A stretch of 64,000 bases of DNA from Margaritifera margaritifera. Lineage: Eukaryota; Mollusca; Bivalvia; Unionida; Margaritiferidae. Shown piece by piece: positions 56,065-64,000 of the stretch. The translations under genes and the position numbers were made by a program. How positions within the stretch are numbered: position 1 is the first letter of the stretch; each line of letters starts with the position of its first letter. Under the pieces are notes generated by a model that did not search any database, had not been told where the DNA came from, and saw only the letters and a list, made by a program, of their open reading frames with translations. The stretch covers positions 7,192,501 through 7,256,500 of the forward strand of contig JAQPZY010001670.1 in the NCBI GenBank assembly GCA_029931535.1, read 5' to 3'.

Positions 56065-56146
<82 letters not shown>
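56065..56146. repeat. (AT)n microsatellite split by a solo LTR
   Basis: A run of about 40 AT units resumes at 57019 after the LTR insertion. Confidence 0.95.
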
Positions 56147-56150
<4 letters not shown>

Positions 56151-57018
56151 AGGGAATTATGTATCATTTTTCTTTTAATAATGGTATATTTTATTAGTTT
56201 ATGACCTCTGTTCTTAGTGTAACAGCTGTCGTCTTGAGTACACATAAGGTAGGCTCGGTCGATATTTCGCTGAAGCTTTAGTCATATCACGTGGTTTTAG
56301 AGCGTGTGAAGAGTTGAACTTCTGACCTAGATTCTATGAGTAAATACGTTATTTACTGTTTATATACATTGGTACAATGGTACTTTAGAGATGTCACGCA
56401 TAACCTAATTTCCGATTGGTCTGGAGAGGGTTGTAATATTTCGAAATGCCCAGCTGTTTATCAAAGACGTAATGGGTTTTATTTTGTTTCTCCGTAGTGG
56501 GAGACTATATTTTAGGATTAATAGCAGTATTCTGGCATTCCTAGCATAGTCTGTCAGCTTGAGAGGTCATAAACGAAATTAGTTCATTTTGTGTGCGGAT
56601 ATTCTGTTTCAGTGATATATTATCATACAGTACATTCTGGATTAGTACTGTTTCTTACACTCTAATAATTATACAGCTCCGTGGAATTATCAGAAACATT
56701 TCTAGAACTTGTGATATTCCATTCACAGGGATTATTTGGAATTTATAAAACTTGGATATTTGATTCTTATTAGCACATTAGTACAGTGAAGGTTCCTTCA
56801 TTCGTAACATACTACATTCGGAATATTTGGATTAACTTCCGGATCATTGAACTTTAGAACAATTTAGGACTTTTAAGGATATTCTATAATGTAAGTATTC
56901 TATACTTTGATTGTTTATTGAAATATTTTAGGAAATTAAATATTTGTATTTTAAATCTTGAAAATCTTGAAAGCTTGTTTGTGTCTTTTCTTGTGTTACA
57001 TTACCCCTAGTCGTAACA
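56147..57018. mobile_element. Solo LTR, 872 bp, inserted in AT repeat
   Basis: Begins TGTTAGGGAATTATG and ends CCCTAGTCGTAACA, so the termini TGTTA and TAACA are inverted repeats, as in retroviral-type LTRs. Both sides are atatat, consistent with a short target duplication in a microsatellite, although the duplication cannot be sized in such a context. No internal region is present, which points to recombination between two LTRs. A related remnant in the opposite orientation starts at 42682. Confidence 0.7.
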
Positions 57019-57062
<44 letters not shown>

Positions 57063-57065
57063 GCA
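57019..57065. repeat. (AT)n(AC)n microsatellite
   Basis: Right half of the AT run interrupted by the solo LTR, passing into ACAC. Confidence 0.95.
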
Positions 57066-57175
57066 CAATCCCTGTTTGTAATCTTCAAACTCTATAGATC
57101 CATGACATATTACTTTTTCATCTATATATCCTAATTCATCGTACAGTTGACTTTTTGTACATTTATCAGCAAAAA

Positions 57176-57455
57176 TGGTACAAAGTTTTGTCGAAGATTT
57201 TAAAATGAAAGAATTTTAAAATCTTGTATATGAAGATGGTGAAGATTATATTATACAAATACGAAATCAAACACAAGTTTAAGATTTTGTAAATCTGCTA
57301 GTGGTTTTGATAATCAAGCTACAGGTAATAATGAAGTATTGCATGTGTATATATTTAACAAGAAGAAAAACGAAATAAAATTGGAGGAGCTATTAAAAAT
57401 TCTAGTTATACAGTGGGCTTGCATATTGCATGTAAATATACAAGACACATGTATA
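57176..57455 (+). pseudogene. Unknown coding relic 1 (two-strand block)
   Basis: The plus-strand frame starts MVQSFVEDFKMKEF, passes a stop and reads NLVYEDGEDYIIQIRNQTQV. After a frame change it continues RFCKSASGFDNQATGNNEVL HVYIF-type coding, and in a third frame IGGAIKNSSYTVGLHIACKY. The pieces are contiguous and of normal protein composition in an AT-rich region where stops should be frequent, which supports real but decayed coding. A hAT-like MITE interrupts it at 57458. No family recognised. Confidence 0.35.
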
Positions 57456-57457
57456 GA

Positions 57458-57613
57458 CAGGGCCGGCCCAAGGGGTTTTGGCGCCCTAGGCGAACTATGC
57501 AAAAAAATTCACTTCCATCTAATTTGGCGCCCCTTACCGTCTAATGTGGCGCCTCTTAAAGCCTGGCGCCCTAGGCGACCGCCTAGTTCGCCTATATGGT
57601 CGGGCCGGCCCTG
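57458..57613. mobile_element. 156-bp hAT-like MITE
   Basis: Perfect ends CAGGGCCGGCCC and GGGCCGGCCCTG, with longer arms containing ggcgccctaggcga and its complement. The flanking octamers tgtataga (57450-57457) and tgtaaagt (57614-57621) agree at six of eight positions, as expected for a decayed 8-bp target duplication of the hAT superfamily. No coding capacity. Confidence 0.75.
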
Positions 57614-57960
57614 TGTAAAGTGTTAAAAATGATGATAGGCAGATCCGGTTATGTAATTTTCTGAAGATCACCAGAAGTGGTAGTTAAAAACTATTATTAC
57701 CTAGTTCAATAAAGAAACAAGGCCGATGATCTAGTTTTATGAAAGAATTAAATGTCGATGATTAAACATGTGGACAAACTGTTAATAATTCCACCATAAC
57801 AGACTAGGTTCAGGATAGCTAAATACACTTAAAAATACTGGAGAAACCGCAGAGCCCGGATAAAACCAACAACAGGACCTAAATATCTATTAGAATCCAG
57901 TGTTGTATAAAGACAGCCAACAAAAACACCCGAGGATATTGAGATGTAAACGACAAACAT

Positions 57961-58380
57961 AAGCGAGACGTTTGATCAACAGGTACGAGAAGCAGAAAAT
58001 TTAATAGAGTATTGCCACAAAAGAATTCAAAGTGGAGAACTTCAACCTGCAGTGAATAGATTATTCGCTACATAAGAGGAACGAAAATGAAGGGGTTATG
58101 TAGATGCTGTAGAAATTGACAATTCGAAAATAGAATCATATAAATCTGATGTAGAAAAATATCTGCAAAACAGATTGAAGAGTTTGGAAAATAAGTCAGC
58201 AAAGAATCGGACACCAAAAGCTGTATTGCAAGGACTGTTGTAAGGTGTTGAAAGTAAACGAGCTCAATCAGTTGCACATGTAACATTGTTGGAGAGAAAT
58301 TTCAGAGAAAACATCGGATTAATAAGAAAGTCAGATTTTACCATTAGGCGAAAGGCTGAAGCAGCTCTTTAAAGAAAATG
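57961..58380 (+). pseudogene. Unknown coding relic 2: charged helical protein
   Basis: One plus-strand frame keeps sense for about 135 codons with three scattered stops: TFDQQVREAENLIEYCHKRI, QSGELQPAVNRLFAT, YVDAVEIDNSKIESYKSDVE, KYLQNRLKSLENKSAKNRTP and ALQSVAHVT-type coding to ERNFRENIGLIRKSDF. It is strongly charged and predicted helical. It leads directly, by a one-step frame change near 58341, into the hydrophobic-tail region that follows, so the two are probably one protein. I do not know a named family. Confidence 0.45.
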
Positions 58381-58692
58381 GTGTTGCAATACCTGTTATA
58401 GCCACTGCAATAAGTATGACAATATCAAGAGGTGATCTGTATATTGCTAACACTATTAGAGATGGTGTAACTAGTGGTGGAGCAGAAGGCGCTGTTCCAT
58501 CAGGTGGCAAACATGATTCATTCGTTGACAAAAGTAAAAGGGGCATAATAAATGTCATCTATTTGTTTGATTTAGCCAAATAGCAGCATCAGTATTACTG
58601 GTAGTGTGATAAGTTGGTTGTTTAGGAGTTATGGTAAAAGTTTCCTGTATGAACATATTAGTTTACTTGTTTTAGTATTAGCTGGTTTATAA
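58341..58692 (+). pseudogene. Unknown coding relic 3: hydrophobic C-terminal region
   Basis: The open frame 58341-58583 encodes PLGERLKQLFKENGVAIPVI, ATAISMTISRGDLYIANTI and a Gly-rich linker (GVTSGGAEGAVPSGGKHDSF), ending at TAG. One base further a second frame, 58585-58692, gives ITGSVISWLFRSYGKSFLYE and HISLLVLVLAGL before TAA. Two membrane-type segments around a Gly-rich linker resemble, from memory only, a recurrent repeat-associated protein type in cnidarian and mollusc assemblies. I cannot name it or verify this. Confidence 0.45.
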
Positions 58693-58755
58693 CCTAAGGT
58701 TTAAACAAAACATCAAGCAGAAATAGAGTTTCTTCATTGTGCGTCACAAAGGCCA

Positions 58756-58971
58756 TTACTTTAAATAGTAAACTAAAGCAGCTCCTGCAACCATTAGTAT
58801 CAAAATAAATAATTGTTTGTTTCATGGTCAATATCGTTGAAAATTGGACATTGTCCGCACTTTCTGATTGCCATGTATCATCTGAACGTCCAAGTATAGG
58901 CTCTTATTTGCAGATCTCACAGTAGGACAAGAATCATTATAATCCCTGTTCTCTACATAATGTTTACTCAT
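58756..58971 (-). pseudogene. Unknown coding relic 4: small tail-anchored type protein
   Basis: The minus-strand frame from the ATG at 58969-58971 reads MSKHYVENRDYNDSCPTVRS, then LYLDVQMIHGNQKVRTMSNF. It meets TGA-CCA-TGA and continues in the same frame with NKQLFILILMVAGAALVYYL before TAA (58756-58758). The layout is a soluble head of about 47 residues and one membrane segment at the C-terminus. It faces relic 3 tail to tail, 63 bases apart. No family recognised. Confidence 0.4.
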
Positions 58972-59365
58972 TTTGTCTTATATTTCATCCTCTACAATTT
59001 TTTGTCGTACTATCACACTGTTTATCAGCCTTTGGAATATTGCTCTTTACTACATCGGTATTCAGGGGATAATCCAGGAGTATCGCTGGGGACTGTGTGG
59101 AGTGGAGGTTATGGGAGGGGCGTAAACAAGTAGACAAGGAGTCTGTGGGATGGAACCCATGGGGCGAAGCTCCTTAAAGCTCTGGCATTTTAAGCGCTTC
59201 CAGGGCATAATTTTAACCATCTAACTGTAAAGAAAACTTACTCTATGAAACGTTCCGGTTGTTTCGAGCTCATTTGTTTTTGGGAGGGGGTACGCCTGTT
59301 GGCCCTCCGTCCCCCTCTCCTGGTATTGATTATAGGGTTTAATCCGATAATCCGAATGTAATAGA
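58972..59365. other. Unassigned; GC-richer part near 59090-59300
   Basis: No domain recognised on either strand. A stretch near 59155-59200 (aacccatggggcgaagctcc) resembles non-coding repeat sequence. Confidence 0.35.
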
Positions 59366-59368
59366 GGC

Positions 59369-59655
59369 TTAGGATTTCTGTAAATTGTTGGTGTCTCCAA
59401 AGATACTACCTGTTTTCATGATCGTATCACTCAGTAAAAGAAACATACCGTCACGGCCAACACCACTAATTTGACTCATAAATCTGCTATATATTGTTAA
59501 AAACTGGTCATAATGTTTTCATCTAAATTGTAACGTTGCTGTCCTAAAATATAGCTCCATTAACTTCTTAGCAGTGTTTGATGTTGCGGAAATAGAAAAC
59601 CGCTGCTTTTCTGTAGATAAAAGTATGTCCAACACGCTTCCTCGTCTATTGTTAT
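59369..59655 (-). pseudogene. Unknown coding relic 5 (minus strand)
   Basis: A 95-codon minus-strand frame with one internal stop: VLDILLSTEKQRFSISATSN, TAKKLMELYFRTATLQFR, stop, KHYDQFLTIYSRFMSQISGV and GRDGMFLLLSDTIMKTGSIF, ending at TAA (59369-59371). Such a length with one stop, in AT-rich DNA, is unlikely by chance. No domain recognised. With relic 4 it gives a minus-strand pair converging on the plus-strand relics 1-3, a layout typical of small DNA-virus-like elements and not of LTR or LINE elements. Confidence 0.45.
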
Positions 59656-59834
59656 TTTTTCTTCAGTCTAAGTGAAATCACATCTTGCTTCATAAAACCA
59701 TAAAGCAAAAAAAAAAAAAAGTCACGATCCTTCTTACCTGTTATAGGATGTTTCTTTTTCATTCTCTGGTAATTCTAGCCAGGGTTTCTATTAGTATGTC
59801 ATTTTTACCCTTGATATATATCTGGTTATTATTA

Positions 59835-60410
59835 AAAGGAGAAACGGTCATCAGATACATTACAAGACTGCTGAATAATATCATTCGAACAGGAGGACTT
59901 CCGGATATCCTAAAAGTCGGCATCCTTACTGAGGTCCCAAATAAGGGTAAAGACCAAACTATTTCAAGAAATTACAGAGGTATTATTGTCACCCCAATTA
60001 TATGCAAGGTGCTAAAACAGTCCTGCAAGGGGAAAAAAATTGAAGCAATCCTGAATCACTCCCCAAATCTATTACAACGCGGATTCACCAAAAATATCTC
60101 ATCTAACACTGCTGCCCTCTTTATAATAGAAGCTATAAGCGAAACGCAGGATTGGGGAAAACCACTTGCTATCGCCACTTTGGATGCTGAAAAAGCGTTC
60201 GACGCCGTATAGCATGGCCGACTATTACGCAAGCTCTATGACTCCGGCATCACCGGAACACTATGGCTCCTGATAAAAATTACATGCAGACAAAATCCAG
60301 CTAAAAAATCAAATGGGAGAATTTGATCAGCGACCCCATAACCATACTACAAGGGATCAAAACAAGGAGCCATACTCTCGCCAACCCTATATAAATGTAT
60401 ATCGATTTTT
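59835..60410 (+). pseudogene. LINE reverse-transcriptase fragment
   Basis: The plus-strand frame to 60212 encodes LNNIIRTGGLPDILKVGILT, EVPNKGKDQTISRNYRGIIV, LQRGFTKNISSNTAALFIIE and KPLAIATLDAEKAFDAV. These are the finger and palm entry motifs of non-LTR reverse transcriptases (K-G-K-D/x-x-x-N-Y-R-G-I, L-Q-R-G-F-T, L-D-x-x-K-A-F-D). After a TAG it continues HGRLLRKLYDSGITGTLWLL and KQGAILSPTLYKC to about 60400. The left edge near 59835 is abrupt, so it is 5' truncated. The right edge meets the Ty3/Gypsy LTR region. Which clade it belongs to was not settled. Confidence 0.82.
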
Positions 60411-60495
60411 CACCTGCATCTTAAGTTGGCCGTTTTGATAAGTATCCCCATATCAAGAATGGGATGATCCAGTTATGAATAGACTCGTAGGGTAA

Positions 60496-60878
60496 TGTGA
60501 TAGGTCACGTAGTACCTGGTGTATATAAATGCCGAAGGTGAGCTGATTCGGGATTCTAATGCGTATCGTCCTCAGAGCAAGAAGATTCGAGAGAAGCGAG
60601 AAAGCCAAGACCGTCGTGAAAGTAATTATTCTAATAAGTAGGCTAGTAAGTAGGCTAGGGGTGAAGTGCCTGACAAACGCTTTCAACCACTCTAGCGATA
60701 TTAACGGTGATGAAGGGAATAATTATTTTATTTTGTACGCATAGGTAAGCGCCAGGGCTGTAGAATATTTATTTGGCGCCGATACCAATCTCTGGAAAAC
60801 CAGAGTACGAACAGCAAGGGGAAGGTTCGCTACCAAAGCTGTAAATATTCGTTTATGCACGCCCCTTTACACGTCACA
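60496..60878 (+). mobile_element. 5' LTR of Ty3/Gypsy element, 383 bp
   Basis: I place the LTR from TGTGATAGGTCACG to ACACGTCACA because the ends TGTGA and TCACA form the short terminal inverted repeat expected of LTRs. A TATA-like string, gtatataaat, lies at 60520-60529. The coding region for gag begins 58 bases after its end. The 3' LTR is outside the window, so the limits rest on these signals only. Confidence 0.6.
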
Positions 60879-60885
60879 TAATAAT

Positions 60886-60903
60886 TGGTGGCAGCCATCG
60901 GAT
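60886..60903 (+). promoter_or_regulatory. Candidate primer-binding site
   Basis: tggtggcagccatcggat lies seven bases after the LTR end and begins TGG, complementary to a tRNA CCA end. An alternative is tggcgccgataccaatc at about 60773, which starts like a tRNA-Lys site but would lie inside the proposed LTR. Confidence 0.4.
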
Positions 60904-60936
60904 TGGAATAAGGTGCTTGTATAATTAGTTTTTAGC

Positions 60937-62557
60937 ATGGCGTATAGAATACTAGATAACGAATGGTTTGTAACCCCACCTGATTCAAGGCGCAGACAAA
61001 GTGCTGGGGACAGATATGTGGCTGCAGAGTTTGCGCTGATTGACCAATCTTTCAATGAAACTTTCGGGATGGTGAATGGGGGTTCGCCCAAGAAGGGCGC
61101 ACGACGTTCAAAGCCTATCGCCAATGAAGATAACATTCAGATTGTGAGTGGGCTAGCAGCGAAGCTCGAAGATAGCCTGAGTAAGCGCATTGATAACAAA
61201 TCAGAGGCAGCCCGGTGCGCTGTTCATGATAGTATTGCCAAATTAGCAACTATTACAAGAAATGTTGCGGCACAGGTACAAAACAAGGCGCGGTGCGCCG
61301 TGGCAGAGGCGCAAGGTTCGCATGCTTCAGGTAAAGAGACGTGCACTGATGCACAGCCGCATGCGCTGTCCCATAACATCTTGGCACCAGACAAAAGTAG
61401 TAAAAACATGTTAATATTTTGCAAGATAGTAAAAACGAAGGTACAGATTCTGGTGTGAGAAAATCAGATAACACTTTCCCCGTGTTTTCGACTCCAAAAA
61501 TTTGTGCAAGCCCATCGAACGCACACATAACTTACTCCCAGGCCTGCTGCAATAAGTAGTATACATGGTAAAAGTCCTGACCCATGTATGCGAGCGCATG
61601 TGTCAACCACAGATAATTGCTAAATCAGACAAGTCAGACGAAATCATGTCATATCAAACAAGCAAGATTTGATGGAACTGGTTCCTGGCTAGATTATAAG
61701 TCCAATTTCGAGGCATTTGCCCACCTTAATGGTTGGAGTACCGAGCAAAAAGACATGTATCTCGCCGTTTCCCTTCGCGGACAAGCGCAAGGCGTCCTCT
61801 GAAACCTGAAGGATGGTGCTGGTGAGAATTATAAGCATCTTTCACAGGCACTCGAGGAACGATTTTCACCTCCCCACCAAACGAAATTGTACAGAGCGCA
61901 GCTGAAAGAGGGAAGACAAAGAGCTGCCGAAACACTTCCTGAACTTGGACAAAGTATCAGAAGACTTGTACAGTTAACCTATCCGACAGCACCAGGCGAT
62001 ATAACTGAAGTTATGGACAAAGAAAATGTTATTGACGCACTGGTAGATTCCGATATGCGACTTCGTATTCAACAGGCGCGGTCAAAATGTTTAAATGATG
62101 CCATACACCAAGCCGAAGAACTGGAAGCCTTTGATCGCGCAGAAAAACAGCGCAATGCTGATCGTAGCTACTATCGTCAGTTAGGAGCCAATGAAAAATA
62201 AGAGAAGGAATATCAGAATCAGTGGAGATGGAGCATATGCTAGCTCCGCTGAAACACATGATCCGAGAGCTCCATGAAGAAATAAGTATGTTGAAAAAGT
62301 CGTCTGAGCGCGATAAAGTCCCAAGTACTAACGTTAGAGCGGATTCTCATAAGAATTCTAACTCTAAATCCCTGACTCGCATCAAATATTTCAAATGTGG
62401 CCAGAGGGGACATATTAAGAAAAATTGTCTAGAATTAAACATACCTGTAAAAGCTGGTAACAAAAACACGAAGGGTCAAGCTACAGCCGGAGCAGCGCGG
62501 AAATTGCTTAGGCGCCAGGGCTGGCGCCGTGACAGTCATCCAAACAGATACCAGTGA
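60937..62557 (+). pseudogene. Gypsy gag (capsid/nucleocapsid) relic
   Basis: It starts MAYRILDNEWFVTPPDSRRR (60937) and the first frame ends at 61458. From about 61617 a retroviral-type capsid segment reads ARFDGTGSWLDYKSNFEAFA, then AHLNGWSTEQKDMYLAVSLR. After a stop at 61801, 61887-62201 continues LPELGQSIRRLVQLTYPTAP and DKENVIDALVDSDMRLRIQQ. A nucleocapsid zinc knuckle lies at about 62387-62428, but its first cysteine codon is TAT (62387-62389): YFKCGQRGHIKKNC, where the pattern is C-x2-C-x4-H-x4-C. At least three frame breaks inactivate it. It precedes protease and reverse transcriptase in the usual Ty3/Gypsy order. Confidence 0.82.
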
Positions 62558-62609
62558 AAAGAAAACAACCGGCAGCACTTGGTTGGAGTTCAATCTGTAG
62601 CTACCAGGC

Positions 62610-63062
62610 ATGAATGCATGTGACAGCATCCAAGGTCTCGATACCAAGCTTTTGATTGATACCGGAGCGACCGTCAGACTGGTGTCTGAGAAATTCTATT
62701 CTCAAATTTCTATCCAAAGCCGGCCTCCACTCGTCAAAGCTAAGCAGGATATTGTCTCTGCAGGAGATACCATGTTGACGCTTTTAGGACAAACAACTTT
62801 CACTTTTGGTATGGGCGGTAACGTTTACCACAGCAAAACGGTGGTGGCAAAGATTGATGTCACCGGGATCATAGGTTTGGACTTTATGAAGGACAACTGT
62901 GCGTCAACAGATGTTGCCAATGGCATATTTAAGATTGGCGACAAGTCGTTGCCCGTCTCGTTCGAAGGAACGTTGAGATGTTACAGAATAGCTTTGGCAA
63001 CTCCTGTAAATATGTCGCCTAGAAGTGAGATTGTCAAACCCGCAATCCGCTGTGTTTCTTAA
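62610..63062 (+). CDS. Gypsy retropepsin-type protease region
   Basis: An open frame of 150 codons with the aspartic protease motif in KLLIDTGATVRLVSEKFYSQ (Asp of D-T-G-A near residue 17) and the flap-distal GIIGLDFMKDNCASTD segment (I-I-G-L-D-F-[LM]). Each subunit of such proteases supplies one Asp to the dimer active site; this residue is intact. The frame ends at a TAA at 63060-63062, then coding resumes in another frame toward the reverse transcriptase. Not itself disrupted, but part of a pol gene broken on both sides, so not likely expressed as a working polyprotein. Confidence 0.75.
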   Translation: MNACDSIQGLDTKLLIDTGATVRLVSEKFYSQISIQSRPPLVKAKQDIVSAGDTMLTLLGQTTFTFGMGGNVYHSKTVVAKIDVTGIIGLDFMKDNCASTDVANGIFKIGDKSLPVSFEGTLRCYRIALATPVNMSPRSEIVKPAIRCVS

Positions 63063-63289
63063 AGACAAAATACCTCCCCAGTTTGAAGGGCTGATAGAGC
63101 CATCTACATCGTTGTTTGCGGAAAGGCCAATCATTGGTGGCCAGAACATTAGTAAAAGGGGGACATACAGTTTGACTACGGATGATGAATCCGTCAAATG
63201 AACCGCACATGCTATATCCAGGAACAGTAGTAGGCAATTTTAGCCCAGTTAAGCGTGTCTCCTGTCCAATAGCAGAAATCAGTCTGCAA

Positions 63290-64000
63290 TGAGACAGGCT
63301 AACAGACTGTCTGAGCGAGCTCTATCGATCAACAACGTCTGAACTATCACCGGAGCAGGCACATAAAGTAAAACAATTGCTCTGTAAGCACTCGGGGATA
63401 TTTTCATCTTCAAGCCATGATCTTGCGCGCACGGGTATAGTGAAACATACCATAAATATAGGATATGCAAAGCCAATTAAGCAGCCACTGCGTCGCCTGC
63501 CAGTACATACAGACGAAGAAGTGGATTGGAATGTCGATGATATAATCAGCAGGGGTATTGTGGTAACCTCTTGCAGTTCATGGTCGTCAGAAGTCGTCCT
63601 TGTCAGGAAGAAGGACGGAACCTTAAGGTTCTGTGTCGACTCCCGCAAACTGAATGATATCACAGTGAAAGCTGCGTATCCTCTTCCGAAAATAGACGCA
63701 TCCCTTGATCAATTAGCAGGCGCCGAATGGTTTTCAGCACTAGATCTCTGATCGGGATATTTGTCCGATTGAGGTTGATGAAGCAGATCGGCAGAAAACT
63801 GCGTTCTCTACCCGAAGGGGCCTGTTTGAGTTTACTGTAATGTCATTTGGCCTGTGCACTGCACCAGCGACATTCGAACGGCTTATGGAAACGGTCCTGG
63901 CAGGATTGCAGTGGAATATTTGCCTAAATATATTTGTATGACATCTTGGTCATAGGAAAGAGTTTTCAAGATATGCTCGCCAATTTAGATGAAGTGTTAG
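63290..64000 (+). pseudogene. Gypsy reverse transcriptase, cut by window end
   Basis: Connection region and reverse transcriptase of a Ty3/Gypsy pol. Frame 63377-63751 shows HDLARTGIVKHTINIGYAKP, then VVLVRKKDGTLRFCVDSRKL, NDITVKAAYPLPKIDASLDQ and AEWFSALDL with the first catalytic Asp, followed by a stop. Another frame continues DEADRQKTAFSTRRGLFEFT and MSFGLCTAPATFERLMETVL. At the second catalytic box the expected Y-x-D-D reads Y-L-Y-D, with TAT at 63937-63939 where GAT is expected. The element is therefore catalytically dead. RNase H and integrase would lie beyond base 64000. Confidence 0.85.

Overview
The window is animal genomic DNA, most likely from a mollusc and perhaps a bivalve. It has one recognisable spliced host gene, very many tandem arrays and microsatellites, and decayed mobile elements of many classes. 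The mollusc call is inference. It rests on the dispersed element beginning near 7921 and on arrays whose monomers resemble repeats familiar from bivalve assemblies. No bacterial operon, CRISPR array, rRNA or intact tRNA gene was seen.

Region 1-18.7 kb holds a minus-strand gene matching MFSD13A/TMEM180, a major-facilitator-type membrane protein. Exon 1 (17793-18695), exon 2 (5371-5525) and exon 3 (4225-4308) have matching phases and canonical splice sites. Later exons were not found and may lie left of base 1. Intron 1 is about 12.3 kb and is largely tandem arrays with 50, ~146, ~72, 41 and ~52 bp monomers. A piggyBac-like relic (2137-3511) with TTAA target duplications and a tRNA-derived SINE head lie left of exon 3.

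Region 18.7-43.7 kb has no complete gene. It holds foldback elements, a LINE relic (21430-22070, minus), a 39 bp satellite (22236-24365), and an array of ~138 bp units carrying nuclear-receptor-like half-sites (25030-26115). A 4 kb pogo/Tigger-like element (28497-32532) contains a second inverted-repeat element. Two inverted copies of one dispersed element lie at 19.9 and 37.4 kb, and the second carries a TTF-like zinc-finger coding relic. A LINE with a twin-priming-type inversion lies at 40.83-41.74 kb, and one unassigned candidate exon lies at 39362-39510.

Region 43.8-55.7 kb is a decayed Polinton/Maverick (virus-like) element, all on the minus strand. Read right to left it holds a BIR (IAP-like) gene, an unknown gene, the packaging ATPase, a tandemly duplicated block of small basic or hydrophobic genes plus an integrase 5' piece, the integrase with chromodomain, a small zinc-ribbon or membrane ORF, the penton gene split by a hairpin-rich insertion, the major capsid gene and the adenain-like protease. 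No protein-primed DNA polymerase B was recognised.

Region 56.1-64 kb begins with a solo LTR inserted in an AT repeat. A block of decayed but coherent coding sequence on both strands follows (57.18-59.66 kb). I cannot name its family; it carries a hAT-like MITE and is the best candidate for an undescribed element. A LINE reverse-transcriptase fragment comes next, then the 5' LTR, gag, protease and start of reverse transcriptase of a decayed Ty3/Gypsy element that runs off the right edge.
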